Shown here one piece after another: positions 1-5,966 of a stretch of 7,294 nt of DNA; within the stretch, counting starts at the first letter, position 1; every line of letters begins with the position of its first letter. Origin of the DNA: an uncultured Eubacteriales bacterium. Its GTDB lineage: Bacteria > Bacillota_A > Clostridia > Christensenellales > Aristaeellaceae. The translations under genes were made by a program, and so were the position numbers. Under the pieces are notes generated by a model, which worked only from the letters and a program-made list of their open reading frames with translations, did no database searches and was not told the DNA's origin. The stretch lies in contig CADBLV010000397.1 of NCBI GenBank assembly GCA_902795555.1, positions 1 to 7,294 of the forward strand, given 5' to 3'.

Positions 1-318
1 GGAAGAATGGTCTGGGAAGGGATCCGAAAAACGGAGGAGGATATCACACCGGCGGTGGGCTTTGGGGCTTTGATGATTCAGGGAATTGCGACCTCCATCG
101 ATGCCCTGTCCGTGGGACTGACCATGACGGACAGCACCTGGCCGCAGGCCCTTGCGGAAGCGGGGATCATCGGTGTCGTGACCTTTGTGATCTGTATCCT
201 CGGCTGCATCATCGGGCGGAAAGCCGGGAAGGTAATCAATGACAAGGCGACCATCCTCGGCGGGGTGATCCTGATCGGCATCGGGCTGAAAATTCTGATC
301 ACTGCCCTCGTCGGCTGA
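1..318 (+). CDS. mntP: Manganese efflux pump MntP, C-terminal part (5' end outside window)
   Basis: The reading frame is open from the first base and ends at TGA 316-318, giving 105 residues of a gene that begins upstream. The segment IATSIDALSVGL near residues 29-40 is the conserved Asp-containing helix of the second repeat of the MntP/YebN family. It is followed by two more hydrophobic helices, VVTFVICILGCIIG and ILGGVILIGIGLKIL, which end the protein as is usual for this family. MntP exports Mn2+ across the cytoplasmic membrane. In many bacteria it is controlled by a Mn-sensing riboswitch or by MntR, but the upstream region that would show this is missing. The gene converges with nudC, with only 17 bp between the stop codons and no clear terminator there. 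The related YtaF-type membrane proteins are a less likely alternative. Confidence 0.85.
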   Translation, partial: GRMVWEGIRKTEEDITPAVGFGALMIQGIATSIDALSVGLTMTDSTWPQALAEAGIIGVVTFVICILGCIIGRKAGKVINDKATILGGVILIGIGLKILITALVG

Positions 319-335
319 CAGAGTTTCGTTTTTCT

Positions 336-1154
336 TTAGCAGGGATCACCGCGCATGAACCGCTTCATCATCTCGTTGGTCAGGCTCAGATCGGTGGGCT
401 GGAGCACAATATCCTCCCGACGCACCCAGTCGGCATATTTCAGCTCGCCTGCATCCATGCGGATGCTGCCCGGCAGCGCGTCGCAGTAAAAGCCGGCCAG
501 CAGATCCTGCGCCATGCCCCAGGGCTGGGACTTGTAATAGCGGATGTTCCGCACCTCCAGGCCGGTTTCCTCCATGACTTCCCGCGCTACCGTCTGCTCC
601 AGGGTTTCGCCGATTTCCGCGAAGCCCGCCACCAGCGCATTGTGGGCAAAGCCTTTGCGATAACGGGTGATCAGCAGGCAATCGTCACGGATGACGCCCA
701 CGATGACGGCGGGATTGATCCGGGGATAGACGATGTTCCCGCAATCGGGACAAATCAGGGCCCGTTCCGTTTCATGGGGCAGCATACGGCCTGCGCACCG
801 GCCGCAGAAACGGTTGTCCGCATACCAGCGCCACAGATGAAAGGCCGTGAAGGCGGCGAAAAGCTCCTTTCCCCCGTCCTGATCCCGAAGCTGACGGACG
901 GACTGAAAATCGAAGCCGGGCAGGGAAGGGGCGGCGATTTCACGGGCGAGAAAGCAGCGGGTGTCATCCAGGGAAAAGAGATAGACGGCCGGATCGGCGG
1001 GCAGCTCCCGAAGGGTGGGAAAACGGATGCGTCCCCCTTCCGTACAGACATACAGCCGCCCCGAACCGTCAAACAGCAGCAGAACGTCTTCAGGCGCCGC
1101 CGTGCGGGCGGCATAGGCGATGCTCAGCATCGAGGGTGCGATATCCTGAATCAT
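336..1154 (-). CDS. nudC: NAD(+)/NADH pyrophosphatase NudC-type Nudix hydrolase
   Basis: The product (272 aa, close to the usual length) would hydrolyse NADH/NAD+ to NMN(H) and AMP; NudC proteins can also remove NAD caps from RNA. Seen in the sequence: a variable N-terminal domain (about 1-110); a four-cysteine zinc ribbon (C117, C120, C135, C138) ending in the family-typical NIVYPRINPAVIV; and a perfect Nudix box from G177 to L199 (GFAEIGE, then REVMEETGL) that binds the catalytic metal. After the box comes the NudC family mark SQPW (209-212), but it continues GMAQD rather than the canonical PFPxS. The start at 1154 is chosen because AGGGAGG lies 5 nt before this ATG. An in-frame ATG six codons upstream (1172) would place that ribosome binding site inside the coding region. 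The gene diverges from the zinc-ribbon gene and converges with mntP. The assignment is secure at family level; substrate preference is inferred. Confidence 0.92.
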   Translation of the reverse strand: MIQDIAPSMLSIAYAARTAAPEDVLLLFDGSGRLYVCTEGGRIRFPTLRELPADPAVYLFSLDDTRCFLAREIAAPSLPGFDFQSVRQLRDQDGGKELFAAFTAFHLWRWYADNRFCGRCAGRMLPHETERALICPDCGNIVYPRINPAVIVGVIRDDCLLITRYRKGFAHNALVAGFAEIGETLEQTVAREVMEETGLEVRNIRYYKSQPWGMAQDLLAGFYCDALPGSIRMDAGELKYADWVRREDIVLQPTDLSLTNEMMKRFMRGDPC

Positions 1155-1216
1155 AAGATCCTCCCTGAACATGTTTTTCCGTCATACGGATCATTCGTGA
1201 AGAATCGCAGCGAACA

Positions 1217-1233
1217 CCGGCCGACACGGCCGG
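1217..1233 (+). promoter_or_regulatory. Small GC hairpin in the nudC/zinc-ribbon divergent gap
   Basis: The 102-bp gap between the divergent nudC and zinc-ribbon genes (1155-1256) contains a perfect inverted repeat, CCGGCC-GACAC-GGCCGG, ending 10 nt before the AAGGAGGT ribosome binding site of the plus-strand gene. A second, weaker one, CCGT-CAT-ACGG, is at 1179-1189. Either could be an operator or a leader hairpin. I see no convincing -35/-10 pair on either strand in this gap, so a regulatory role is only a suggestion, and a GC-rich genome makes such short repeats by chance. Confidence 0.25.
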
Positions 1234-1256
1234 AAGAAAAGAAGGAGGTCCATTTC

Positions 1257-1670
1257 ATGGAACAGAAGGAAAAGAAGGCAGGCCGGCCCGGCCTGATCGC
1301 GCGCATCAGGGCATTGCTTTCCCGCAAGAAGCCGGAGGAATCTCCCCTGAATCAGGAAGAGGAGAAGCCGAACCGGATCAAAAAGACCTGTAAGGAATGC
1401 GGAAAAACCTTTACCGTGGATCCAACCTGGGAGCATATCCCGAACTACTGCAAGGAATGCCGGCAGCGCTTCTCCCGGGAAAAGGAAGAGAGGCAGCGGG
1501 CCGGAAAACCGCGGCAGATCAGACGAACCTGCCGGAACTGCGGAAAGGTTTTCACCTTCCCGAGCACCTTGCCCCATTATCCGAATTACTGCAGCAACTG
1601 CCGGAAATCCCATCAGGCATCCATGAAGGAGAAATACGGAAGACCTGTCCAACGCCAGAAGGAGAACTGA
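1257..1670 (+). CDS. Small basic protein with two tandem zinc ribbons
   Basis: The product is 137 aa and cytoplasmic, with no signal peptide. The start is fixed by a perfect AAGGAGGT at 1242-1249, 7 nt before the ATG; the same frame stays open far upstream, but that part only mirrors nudC. A lysine/arginine-rich leader (1-40) is followed by two copies of one module: C45-x2-C48-x16-C65-x2-C68 and C92-x2-C95-x16-C112-x2-C115. The modules repeat with a period of 47 residues, share TC-x2-CGK-x-FT at the front and PNYC-x2-CR at the back, and are separated by a charged linker. This resembles short probable zinc-binding domains (zf-trcl-like) found as single units in Bacillota proteins. Zinc binding is well supported by the eight cysteines. 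The basic ends suggest a nucleic acid or ribosome partner, which is inference. No specific function is recognised. It converges with the lipoprotein gene, 17 bp between stops. Confidence 0.85.
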   Translation: MEQKEKKAGRPGLIARIRALLSRKKPEESPLNQEEEKPNRIKKTCKECGKTFTVDPTWEHIPNYCKECRQRFSREKEERQRAGKPRQIRRTCRNCGKVFTFPSTLPHYPNYCSNCRKSHQASMKEKYGRPVQRQKEN

Positions 1671-1687
1671 CGGGGGAATGACCCGAG

Positions 1688-2722
1688 CTACGGCTGACCG
1701 GCGATCCAATAGAAAATCCCTGTCGGCGCGGCGCCGGTCGCTTCTTCCGTCAGAAGGCGCAACGCCTCATCCAGATCCACATCCGCCAGCACATCCGGGC
1801 CGGCGGTTTTTGCAATGATCAGCATGGCCGCGGTCTGCAGATGCGGAGCTTCCAGCAGCTCCTCCGAAAGAAGAATCACCCGTCCGTTTCGCACGGCGTC
1901 GACCCCGGAGAATCCGTCCCGATTCATCAGCGCCTCCAGCGCCTCCCGGGCTGCGCCGTCGGTGACAACGCCGCTTCCCAGCACGGTTCGATCGACTGCC
2001 TTGACGATGACACCGGGGTTTTTCCGGACGATCCATCCATCATCCACCCGCAGGTTTTTTTCCAGCAGGCGGGCGGACACGTCATAGGCGCCGGCCTCCA
2101 GAATCAGCCGGTGCTCCGGAGAGGTTTTATACACGGTCAGGTGATCCTGAGGGGTCTCCCAGTAGACATTCTGACGCTGACATTCAAACAGGGATCCCAT
2201 CCGATCCTTCAGGAGGACGGTGTAATAGGTGAGAGCGGAGTCCGCTGCCTCCGCGTCTTCGGAAACCCCGAGGTTGTCCGATTCTTCGACCGCCAGCGTC
2301 TGCAGGGCGGTTTTTTCCGCCTCGCTGTCCAGAAGATGCGCCCGGAGATGCGATTCTTCCGCAGGAAGGCCGGCGCCTTCTCCCTCGCCCGGACTGCCCA
2401 GGGTGCGACCTGTTCCCGGAACGAGTTCCACGGCGGCGTTTTCATCATATTCCTTTCGCGATGCCTCCGGGTTTTCCCTTGTTTTTCCGCCGATTTCGGC
2501 GGCATTTTGAGGCTCTTCCGGATCCCCGGCTTCCTTCGGATCATCCTGCCCGGCATCTGTTTCCCGTTCTTCTGTTTCCTGATTTCCCGAATCGGAGGAG
2601 GACGTTTGCGGAGAAGGGGAATCCCTGTCCTCATTCCGGCCGGAAGTGCGGGTCCGGCAGGCGGACAGCGTCAGGAACAGCAGGAGCAGCATGAGAAGAG
2701 CGCATCCCTTTCTGAGCTTCAT
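1688..2722 (-). CDS. Lipoprotein with acidic linker and a substrate-binding-protein-like C-lobe
   Basis: The product is 344 aa. The start at 2722 is chosen because it places a classic lipoprotein signal at the N-terminus: basic MKLRK, a leucine-rich core, then the lipobox LSAC with lipidation at C22. Its ATG also overlaps the stop of the upstream gene as ATGA (2719-2722), so translation is probably coupled; there is no strong ribosome binding site of its own. The frame stays open 20 codons further up, inside the neighbour. Residues 23-150 are Ser/Glu/Asp/Pro-rich and look disordered, like a tether. Residues 165-325 resemble the C-terminal part of metal-chelate/cobalamin-type (PF01497-like) substrate-binding proteins: NPGVIVKAV (235-243), VDAVRNGRVILLSEELLEAP (274-293), then a helix with AKTAGPD. 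The preceding lobe seems absent, so transport is doubtful; a sensing or scaffolding role at the membrane surface is possible. Lipoprotein identity is firm, the fold assignment moderate. Confidence 0.75.
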   Translation of the reverse strand: MKLRKGCALLMLLLLFLTLSACRTRTSGRNEDRDSPSPQTSSSDSGNQETEERETDAGQDDPKEAGDPEEPQNAAEIGGKTRENPEASRKEYDENAAVELVPGTGRTLGSPGEGEGAGLPAEESHLRAHLLDSEAEKTALQTLAVEESDNLGVSEDAEAADSALTYYTVLLKDRMGSLFECQRQNVYWETPQDHLTVYKTSPEHRLILEAGAYDVSARLLEKNLRVDDGWIVRKNPGVIVKAVDRTVLGSGVVTDGAAREALEALMNRDGFSGVDAVRNGRVILLSEELLEAPHLQTAAMLIIAKTAGPDVLADVDLDEALRLLTEEATGAAPTGIFYWIAGQP

Positions 2723-4299
2723 TCCCACAGGCACAACCTCCATTTCAGGCGGAGCCGGAGCTTCCAGTCCGCCCATTTCCACAGGGTTTCCTCCGTTTCC
2801 TTCAGGAGGGACATGGCCCGATGTCTGGCTTCTTCCGGAAGCGGATGGAAGCTGTAGACGGCTTCCTCATAATCCGCCGCACAGCGGGAAAAGCGGGACG
2901 CGTATCCCTCCGGCAGCGTGTCGGGCAGAGACTGGGGCCAGTCCCGATACAGCCGGTTTCCGCCGCCGTTTCCGGTGGCCTCCAGCCAGGAGATGATCCG
3001 CGTGAAGATGGCGCTCACCGCTTCGCTGATGTTCGAGGATTCAAAGACGCCGCGGAGAGCACGGGCCTTCCGCTTTTGGGCGTTGAGCCACAGGAAGGGC
3101 AGAAACGGCAGAATGACAAGGGCTGCTGTCAAAAGCAGCAGCAAAATGATTTTCAGCACGTCCACCCAATGAGGCGCGGAAATCTGCTGCTCTTCCCGGG
3201 TGATCAGCCGGAAGGATTTTTCCGGAGCGGCGTCCTGCTCGCCCTCTGTCAGAGAGCGGGTGTGTACATGCCTGGTTTCCGTTTCTTCCTCCGGAGATTC
3301 CCACAGGTCACGGGAGAGGGATTCCGCCATGCGGCTCAGGCGGTCGCGCACCTGCTCGGAGACGTTTTCCAGGGTCGTGTCCACGCCGGGAAAGACGAGC
3401 AGAATCAGCAGGGACACAGCCAGACAGGAGGCGACGAACACCGCCAATCCCCTGACGGAAACGGGACGGCGCATGAGGAGCGCGGCAAAGCCCGCGTAGA
3501 GGGGAACGCACAGCCAAAGGGGAAGGGCCAGCCCGAAATAGCAGAGGAAAAGCGTCAGCACCGCCATAATTCCCAGCACGAAAACCCGGCTGCGGAGCAG
3601 CAGGGCCAGGACGGCCAGGGAAGCCGCGAGCAGAATCAGCAGGCAGACGGCCGGAGCGGTCGACTGATCCGGAGACACGGAAAAATATTGATAAGCATAG
3701 TTGTTCCGGGCTTCACTGACGGCAAAGAGACGGTTGCACAGCGCCATCAGGCCGCGACGGGCTTCCGGCAGGAGAAACAGCAGAAGCAGGCAGATGACCA
3801 TCAGCGCAGCAACGATCCACAGGGCCCGGAGGCGAAAGTGATCCCGGGGAAGAAATCTTTTTCGGGCTGCGTGGAGGACGTCCTGCAAAGTTGAGGAGAC
3901 CGTCTCTTCCGTCGGCTGGCTGTTTTGTACTCGCTCCCGCTGAAGCGGATCGCGAACATCATGTTTCTCCGTCCCCCTGTCCGTTTCGCGGATCAGCAGC
4001 TCCCCCCGCTTCGCGGAGAGCTTCCAGTGAATCCGCTGAACGGGATCGCCGGGGAGATAGGGCCGCAGATCTCCAGGATCCTCCGTTTCCTCCGACTTGA
4101 AAACACGGACGGTCTGCGGATCAGGGGGGGATTCCTCCGCTTTCCGATCCGGGCTGAAGAAAAGGGAACGCAGAAAGGGAAAAAGCGGGAACAGCAGGGA
4201 AGCGATCAGGATGATTCGGGTTCCCGTGTTGTTCTCAAAGAAATACAGCATTCCGGCCATGATCAGCCAGAAGGCGTATCCGATCCATTGCTTCTTCAT
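2719..4299 (-). CDS. Multi-pass membrane protein: reduced DUF58 motif plus DUF4129-like tail
   Basis: The product is 526 aa; GAGG lies 7 nt before the ATG. Apparent order: two membrane helices (about 5-21 and 28-48); a cytoplasmic segment with the DUF58 signature LRPYLPGDPVQRIHWKLSAK (78-97), then GELLIRE (99-105); a charged linker; five more helices between about 157 and 304; an outer loop (305-378) rich in charged residues; one helix (381-404); and a cytoplasmic tail (405-526) with YRDWPQSLPDTLPEGYASRF, which resembles the DUF4129 tail of transglutaminase-like membrane proteins. DUF58 proteins usually carry about 150 residues between their helices and the signature, and a VWA-like half after it; both are missing. 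No transglutaminase Cys-His-Asp core is visible in the outer loop. The protein thus looks like a fusion of a cut-down DUF58 with the membrane frame of its usual partner. MoxR is encoded two genes upstream, and the downstream lipoprotein gene overlaps by 4 bp. Function unknown. Confidence 0.8.
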   Translation of the reverse strand: MKKQWIGYAFWLIMAGMLYFFENNTGTRIILIASLLFPLFPFLRSLFFSPDRKAEESPPDPQTVRVFKSEETEDPGDLRPYLPGDPVQRIHWKLSAKRGELLIRETDRGTEKHDVRDPLQRERVQNSQPTEETVSSTLQDVLHAARKRFLPRDHFRLRALWIVAALMVICLLLLFLLPEARRGLMALCNRLFAVSEARNNYAYQYFSVSPDQSTAPAVCLLILLAASLAVLALLLRSRVFVLGIMAVLTLFLCYFGLALPLWLCVPLYAGFAALLMRRPVSVRGLAVFVASCLAVSLLILLVFPGVDTTLENVSEQVRDRLSRMAESLSRDLWESPEEETETRHVHTRSLTEGEQDAAPEKSFRLITREEQQISAPHWVDVLKIILLLLLTAALVILPFLPFLWLNAQKRKARALRGVFESSNISEAVSAIFTRIISWLEATGNGGGNRLYRDWPQSLPDTLPEGYASRFSRCAADYEEAVYSFHPLPEEARHRAMSLLKETEETLWKWADWKLRLRLKWRLCLWE

Positions 4300-4327
4300 T
4301 CCGCGTCCTCAAAGTTTCTTTTCAGAA

Positions 4328-4744
4328 TCAGCAGGCCGAATCAACCCGCTTTTTAATATGAGCCACCGCATCCTCCAGAATGGCAGAGGATCCCTGCGTC
4401 ACGCCGGCCACATAGGTTTGGCAGAGATTCATGGGGATCAGTACACGATATGCCGCGCTGGAGGCAATCGCGTTGGCCATGGCCGGGGAGATTTCGCCCA
4501 GCATGGCGTCCGCCATGGCGATGCCGAAGGGGCCCACGATGATCTGCGCCTTTCGACAGGCCACGATGACAGCATTCTCACCGGTGGCCAGCTGATCGGC
4601 GCATCCGCTGTTCATCATATTCTGAGTCGCGATGCTGTTGGTGCCCACGGCGGTGATCACTGCTGCCGGGCAGGCCTTCCGGATCGCTTCCACCAGCTTT
4701 CGACCCAGCTTGCCTCCCTGTCCGTCGATCACGAGTATGTTCAT
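4328..4744 (-). CDS. DUF3842 family protein
   Basis: The product is 138 aa, cytoplasmic, with no signal or membrane segment. GGAGG lies 9 nt before the ATG. Family marks: the N-terminal strand and glycine loop NILVIDGQGGKLGRKLVEAI (2-21), which looks like a Rossmann-type nucleotide-binding turn; AVGTNSIAT (32-40); ATGENAVIVAC (53-63); IIVGPFGIAMADAMLGEISP (68-87); MANAIASS (89-96); and LIPMNLC (102-108). The match extends over the full length, so the family call is confident, but the biochemical role of DUF3842 is not known to me. The gene sits between moxR (137 bp upstream) and the DUF58-type membrane protein gene (28 bp downstream) on the same strand, so it is probably co-transcribed with them. 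Whether this neighbourhood is typical for the family cannot be told from this window. Confidence 0.85.
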   Translation of the reverse strand: MNILVIDGQGGKLGRKLVEAIRKACPAAVITAVGTNSIATQNMMNSGCADQLATGENAVIVACRKAQIIVGPFGIAMADAMLGEISPAMANAIASSAAYRVLIPMNLCQTYVAGVTQGSSAILEDAVAHIKKRVDSAC

Positions 4745-4849
4745 TTCAGCTCTCCTCCGTCCTGTTTGTCCGAAACCTGAATTTTTCTCCGTCCCATTTG
4801 CTCCGGCCTCTGAACGCCTCGCAGCTGCCGTTCAGCGAAAGCCGCGGTG

Positions 4850-4938
4850 ATCCGGTGTATCCGCCTTCCGCAGCAGCTCTGTCAGCCCCTGTGACGATCC
4901 GGCGTCTCCACCTTCCGCAGCAGCTCTGCCAGCACCTG
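4850..4938 (-). repeat. Diverged tandem duplication of the moxR 3' end (offset 47 bp)
   Basis: The segment 4897-4938, inside the end of moxR, is repeated at 4850-4891, across and beyond its stop codon: 37 of 42 positions are identical at an offset of 47 bp. On the minus strand the first copy reads QVLAELLRKVETPD in the moxR frame. The second copy reads QGLTELLRKADTPD, but in the -1 frame relative to moxR, and then runs to its own TGA at 4832-4834. An offset of 48 would have been a clean 16-codon in-frame duplication, so one base seems to have been lost, or the offset arose as 47. The moxR stop codon (4882-4884) falls inside the second copy. The rest of the gap (4745-4831) holds a CTGAACG/CGTTCAG inverted repeat (4810-4835) and the DUF3842 ribosome binding site. 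Confidence 0.8.
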
Positions 4939-5817
4939 CCGCGTATCCATCTCTCCGGCATCCTCCTTCAGCAGTATCCTGTGGGCACAGACATCCGCGA
5001 AAACCGCCTGCACATCCGCGCCGGTCACATAATCCCGGTCTTCGAAGCAGGCTTTCGCCTTGGCGGCCCGATCCAGGAACAGTGCGCCGCGGGGGCTGAT
5101 GCCGATTTTGACTGCCGGATGCGTCCGGGAAGCCATGGTCAGGCGCGTGATGTAATCCAGAATGAGCTCCCGGGTCGTGACAGCCCGAACCTCCCGCTGC
5201 AAATCGGAAAGCGCTTCCCGGGACAGGACGCGGGAAACCGTTTCCAGCGGATCCCCATCCTGCCGGGCCCGCAGCATGGTCATCTGAGCCTCATAATCGG
5301 GATATCCCAGGGAAAGCTGAAAGAGAAAACGATCCATCTGCGCGTAGGGGAGGCGCTGGGTGCCCTCTGTTCCGACGCTGTTCTGGGTGGCGATGACCAT
5401 GAAGGGCGATTCCAGAGGATAGGTGTTTCCGTCCACGGTCAGCTGTCGCTCTTCCATCGCCTCCAGCAGCGCAGACTGGGTTTTGCTGGAGGTCCGGTTG
5501 ATTTCATCGCCCAGAACCAGGTTCACCCCGTTCAGCGCGCCGGGGCGATAGATAAAAGCCCCGCTGCTTCTGTCCGGCATGGAAAAACCCACCAGGTCGG
5601 AAGGCAGGACATCCGGCGTGAACTGAATCCGGCGGAACGACAGATCCGTCGCCCGGCTCAGGGCCATGGCCAGCCGGGTTTTCCCGACGCCCGGGACATC
5701 ATCCAGCAGCACATGCCCTTCCGCGAGCAGCGCGATCAGCATCTTTTCAATCACCGGCCGCTTGCCGGCGATCACCTTTTCAACCTCCGAAACGACCTGT
5801 TGGAGTACCGGGCGCAT
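4882..5817 (-). CDS. MoxR-family AAA+ ATPase
   Basis: The product (311 aa, normal length) is a cytoplasmic AAA+ chaperone-like ATPase. The start is supported by GGGGAGGT ending 6 nt before the ATG. Motifs in order: the Walker A DDVPGVGKT (39-47); the family segment RIQFTPDVLPSDLVGF (63-78); Walker B LVLGDEINR (100-108) followed by SSKTQSALLEAMEE (110-123); sensor 1 ATQN (143-146); the GTQRLPYAQMDRF stretch with its arginine (152-164); and sensor 2 ISPRG (240-244) before the C-terminal lid. All catalytic residues are present. MoxR ATPases usually act on VWA-domain or DUF58 partners encoded beside them. Here the only candidate partner is the reduced DUF58 membrane protein two genes downstream. 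It is the first gene of the cluster; the 149-bp upstream gap shows a terminator-like hairpin but no clear promoter. The C-terminal tail ends inside a tandem repeat (4850-4938) and may be shortened. Confidence 0.93.
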   Translation of the reverse strand: MRPVLQQVVSEVEKVIAGKRPVIEKMLIALLAEGHVLLDDVPGVGKTRLAMALSRATDLSFRRIQFTPDVLPSDLVGFSMPDRSSGAFIYRPGALNGVNLVLGDEINRTSSKTQSALLEAMEERQLTVDGNTYPLESPFMVIATQNSVGTEGTQRLPYAQMDRFLFQLSLGYPDYEAQMTMLRARQDGDPLETVSRVLSREALSDLQREVRAVTTRELILDYITRLTMASRTHPAVKIGISPRGALFLDRAAKAKACFEDRDYVTGADVQAVFADVCAHRILLKEDAGEMDTRQVLAELLRKVETPDRHRG

Positions 5818-5891
5818 ATGGAAACCTCCCCGCGATTTTGCCAGGATTCAGAAATGCAGCTGACGTTTCCCGGAATCCCCGGGTATGAAAT

Positions 5892-5931
5892 CCGACAGGA
5901 TGAAGCAGCTGCAACTGAATCATCCTGCCGG
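5892..5931 (-). terminator. Terminator-like hairpin between the 5'-nucleotidase-like gene and moxR
   Basis: On the minus strand, CCGGCAGGATGA (5931-5920) pairs with TCATCCTGTCGG (5903-5892): 12 consecutive pairs including one G-U, around a 16-nt loop, followed by ATTTCAT. It lies 35 bp after the stop of the secreted protein gene and 75 bp before the moxR start, which is where a terminator would sit. The T-tract is weak, so it could instead be a processing or attenuation structure, in which case moxR may be partly served by read-through. I see no clear promoter in the remaining gap. Confidence 0.5.
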
Positions 5932-5966
5932 CATGGTTTTCCTGAATCAGGCGTATGTTTCCTTCT

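Noticed and set aside
1841..2857. Long plus-strand open frame (338 codons) opposite the lipoprotein gene
   Set aside because: It has no ribosome binding site or recognisable domain, and its sequence is low-complexity Phe/Arg/Gly typical of an antisense frame in GC-rich DNA. The minus-strand gene has a lipobox, a coupled start and a domain match.
2821..3894. Plus-strand open frame of 357 codons opposite the DUF58-type gene
   Set aside because: Gln/Gly/His-rich translation without hydrophobic core or motif. It mirrors the minus-strand membrane helices.
4741..4797. Possible 18-codon leader peptide (MGRRKIQVSDKQDGGELK) whose stop overlaps the DUF3842 start as ATGA
   Set aside because: The upstream GGAG is only 3 nt from its ATG, the frame is short enough to occur by chance, and no homologue can be named. 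Comparison with relatives would be needed before calling it.
4810..4835. Inverted repeat CTGAACG/CGTTCAG between moxR and the DUF3842 gene as a terminator
   Set aside because: The 7-bp stem has a 12-nt loop and no T-tract follows on the minus strand, so it is not a convincing terminator.
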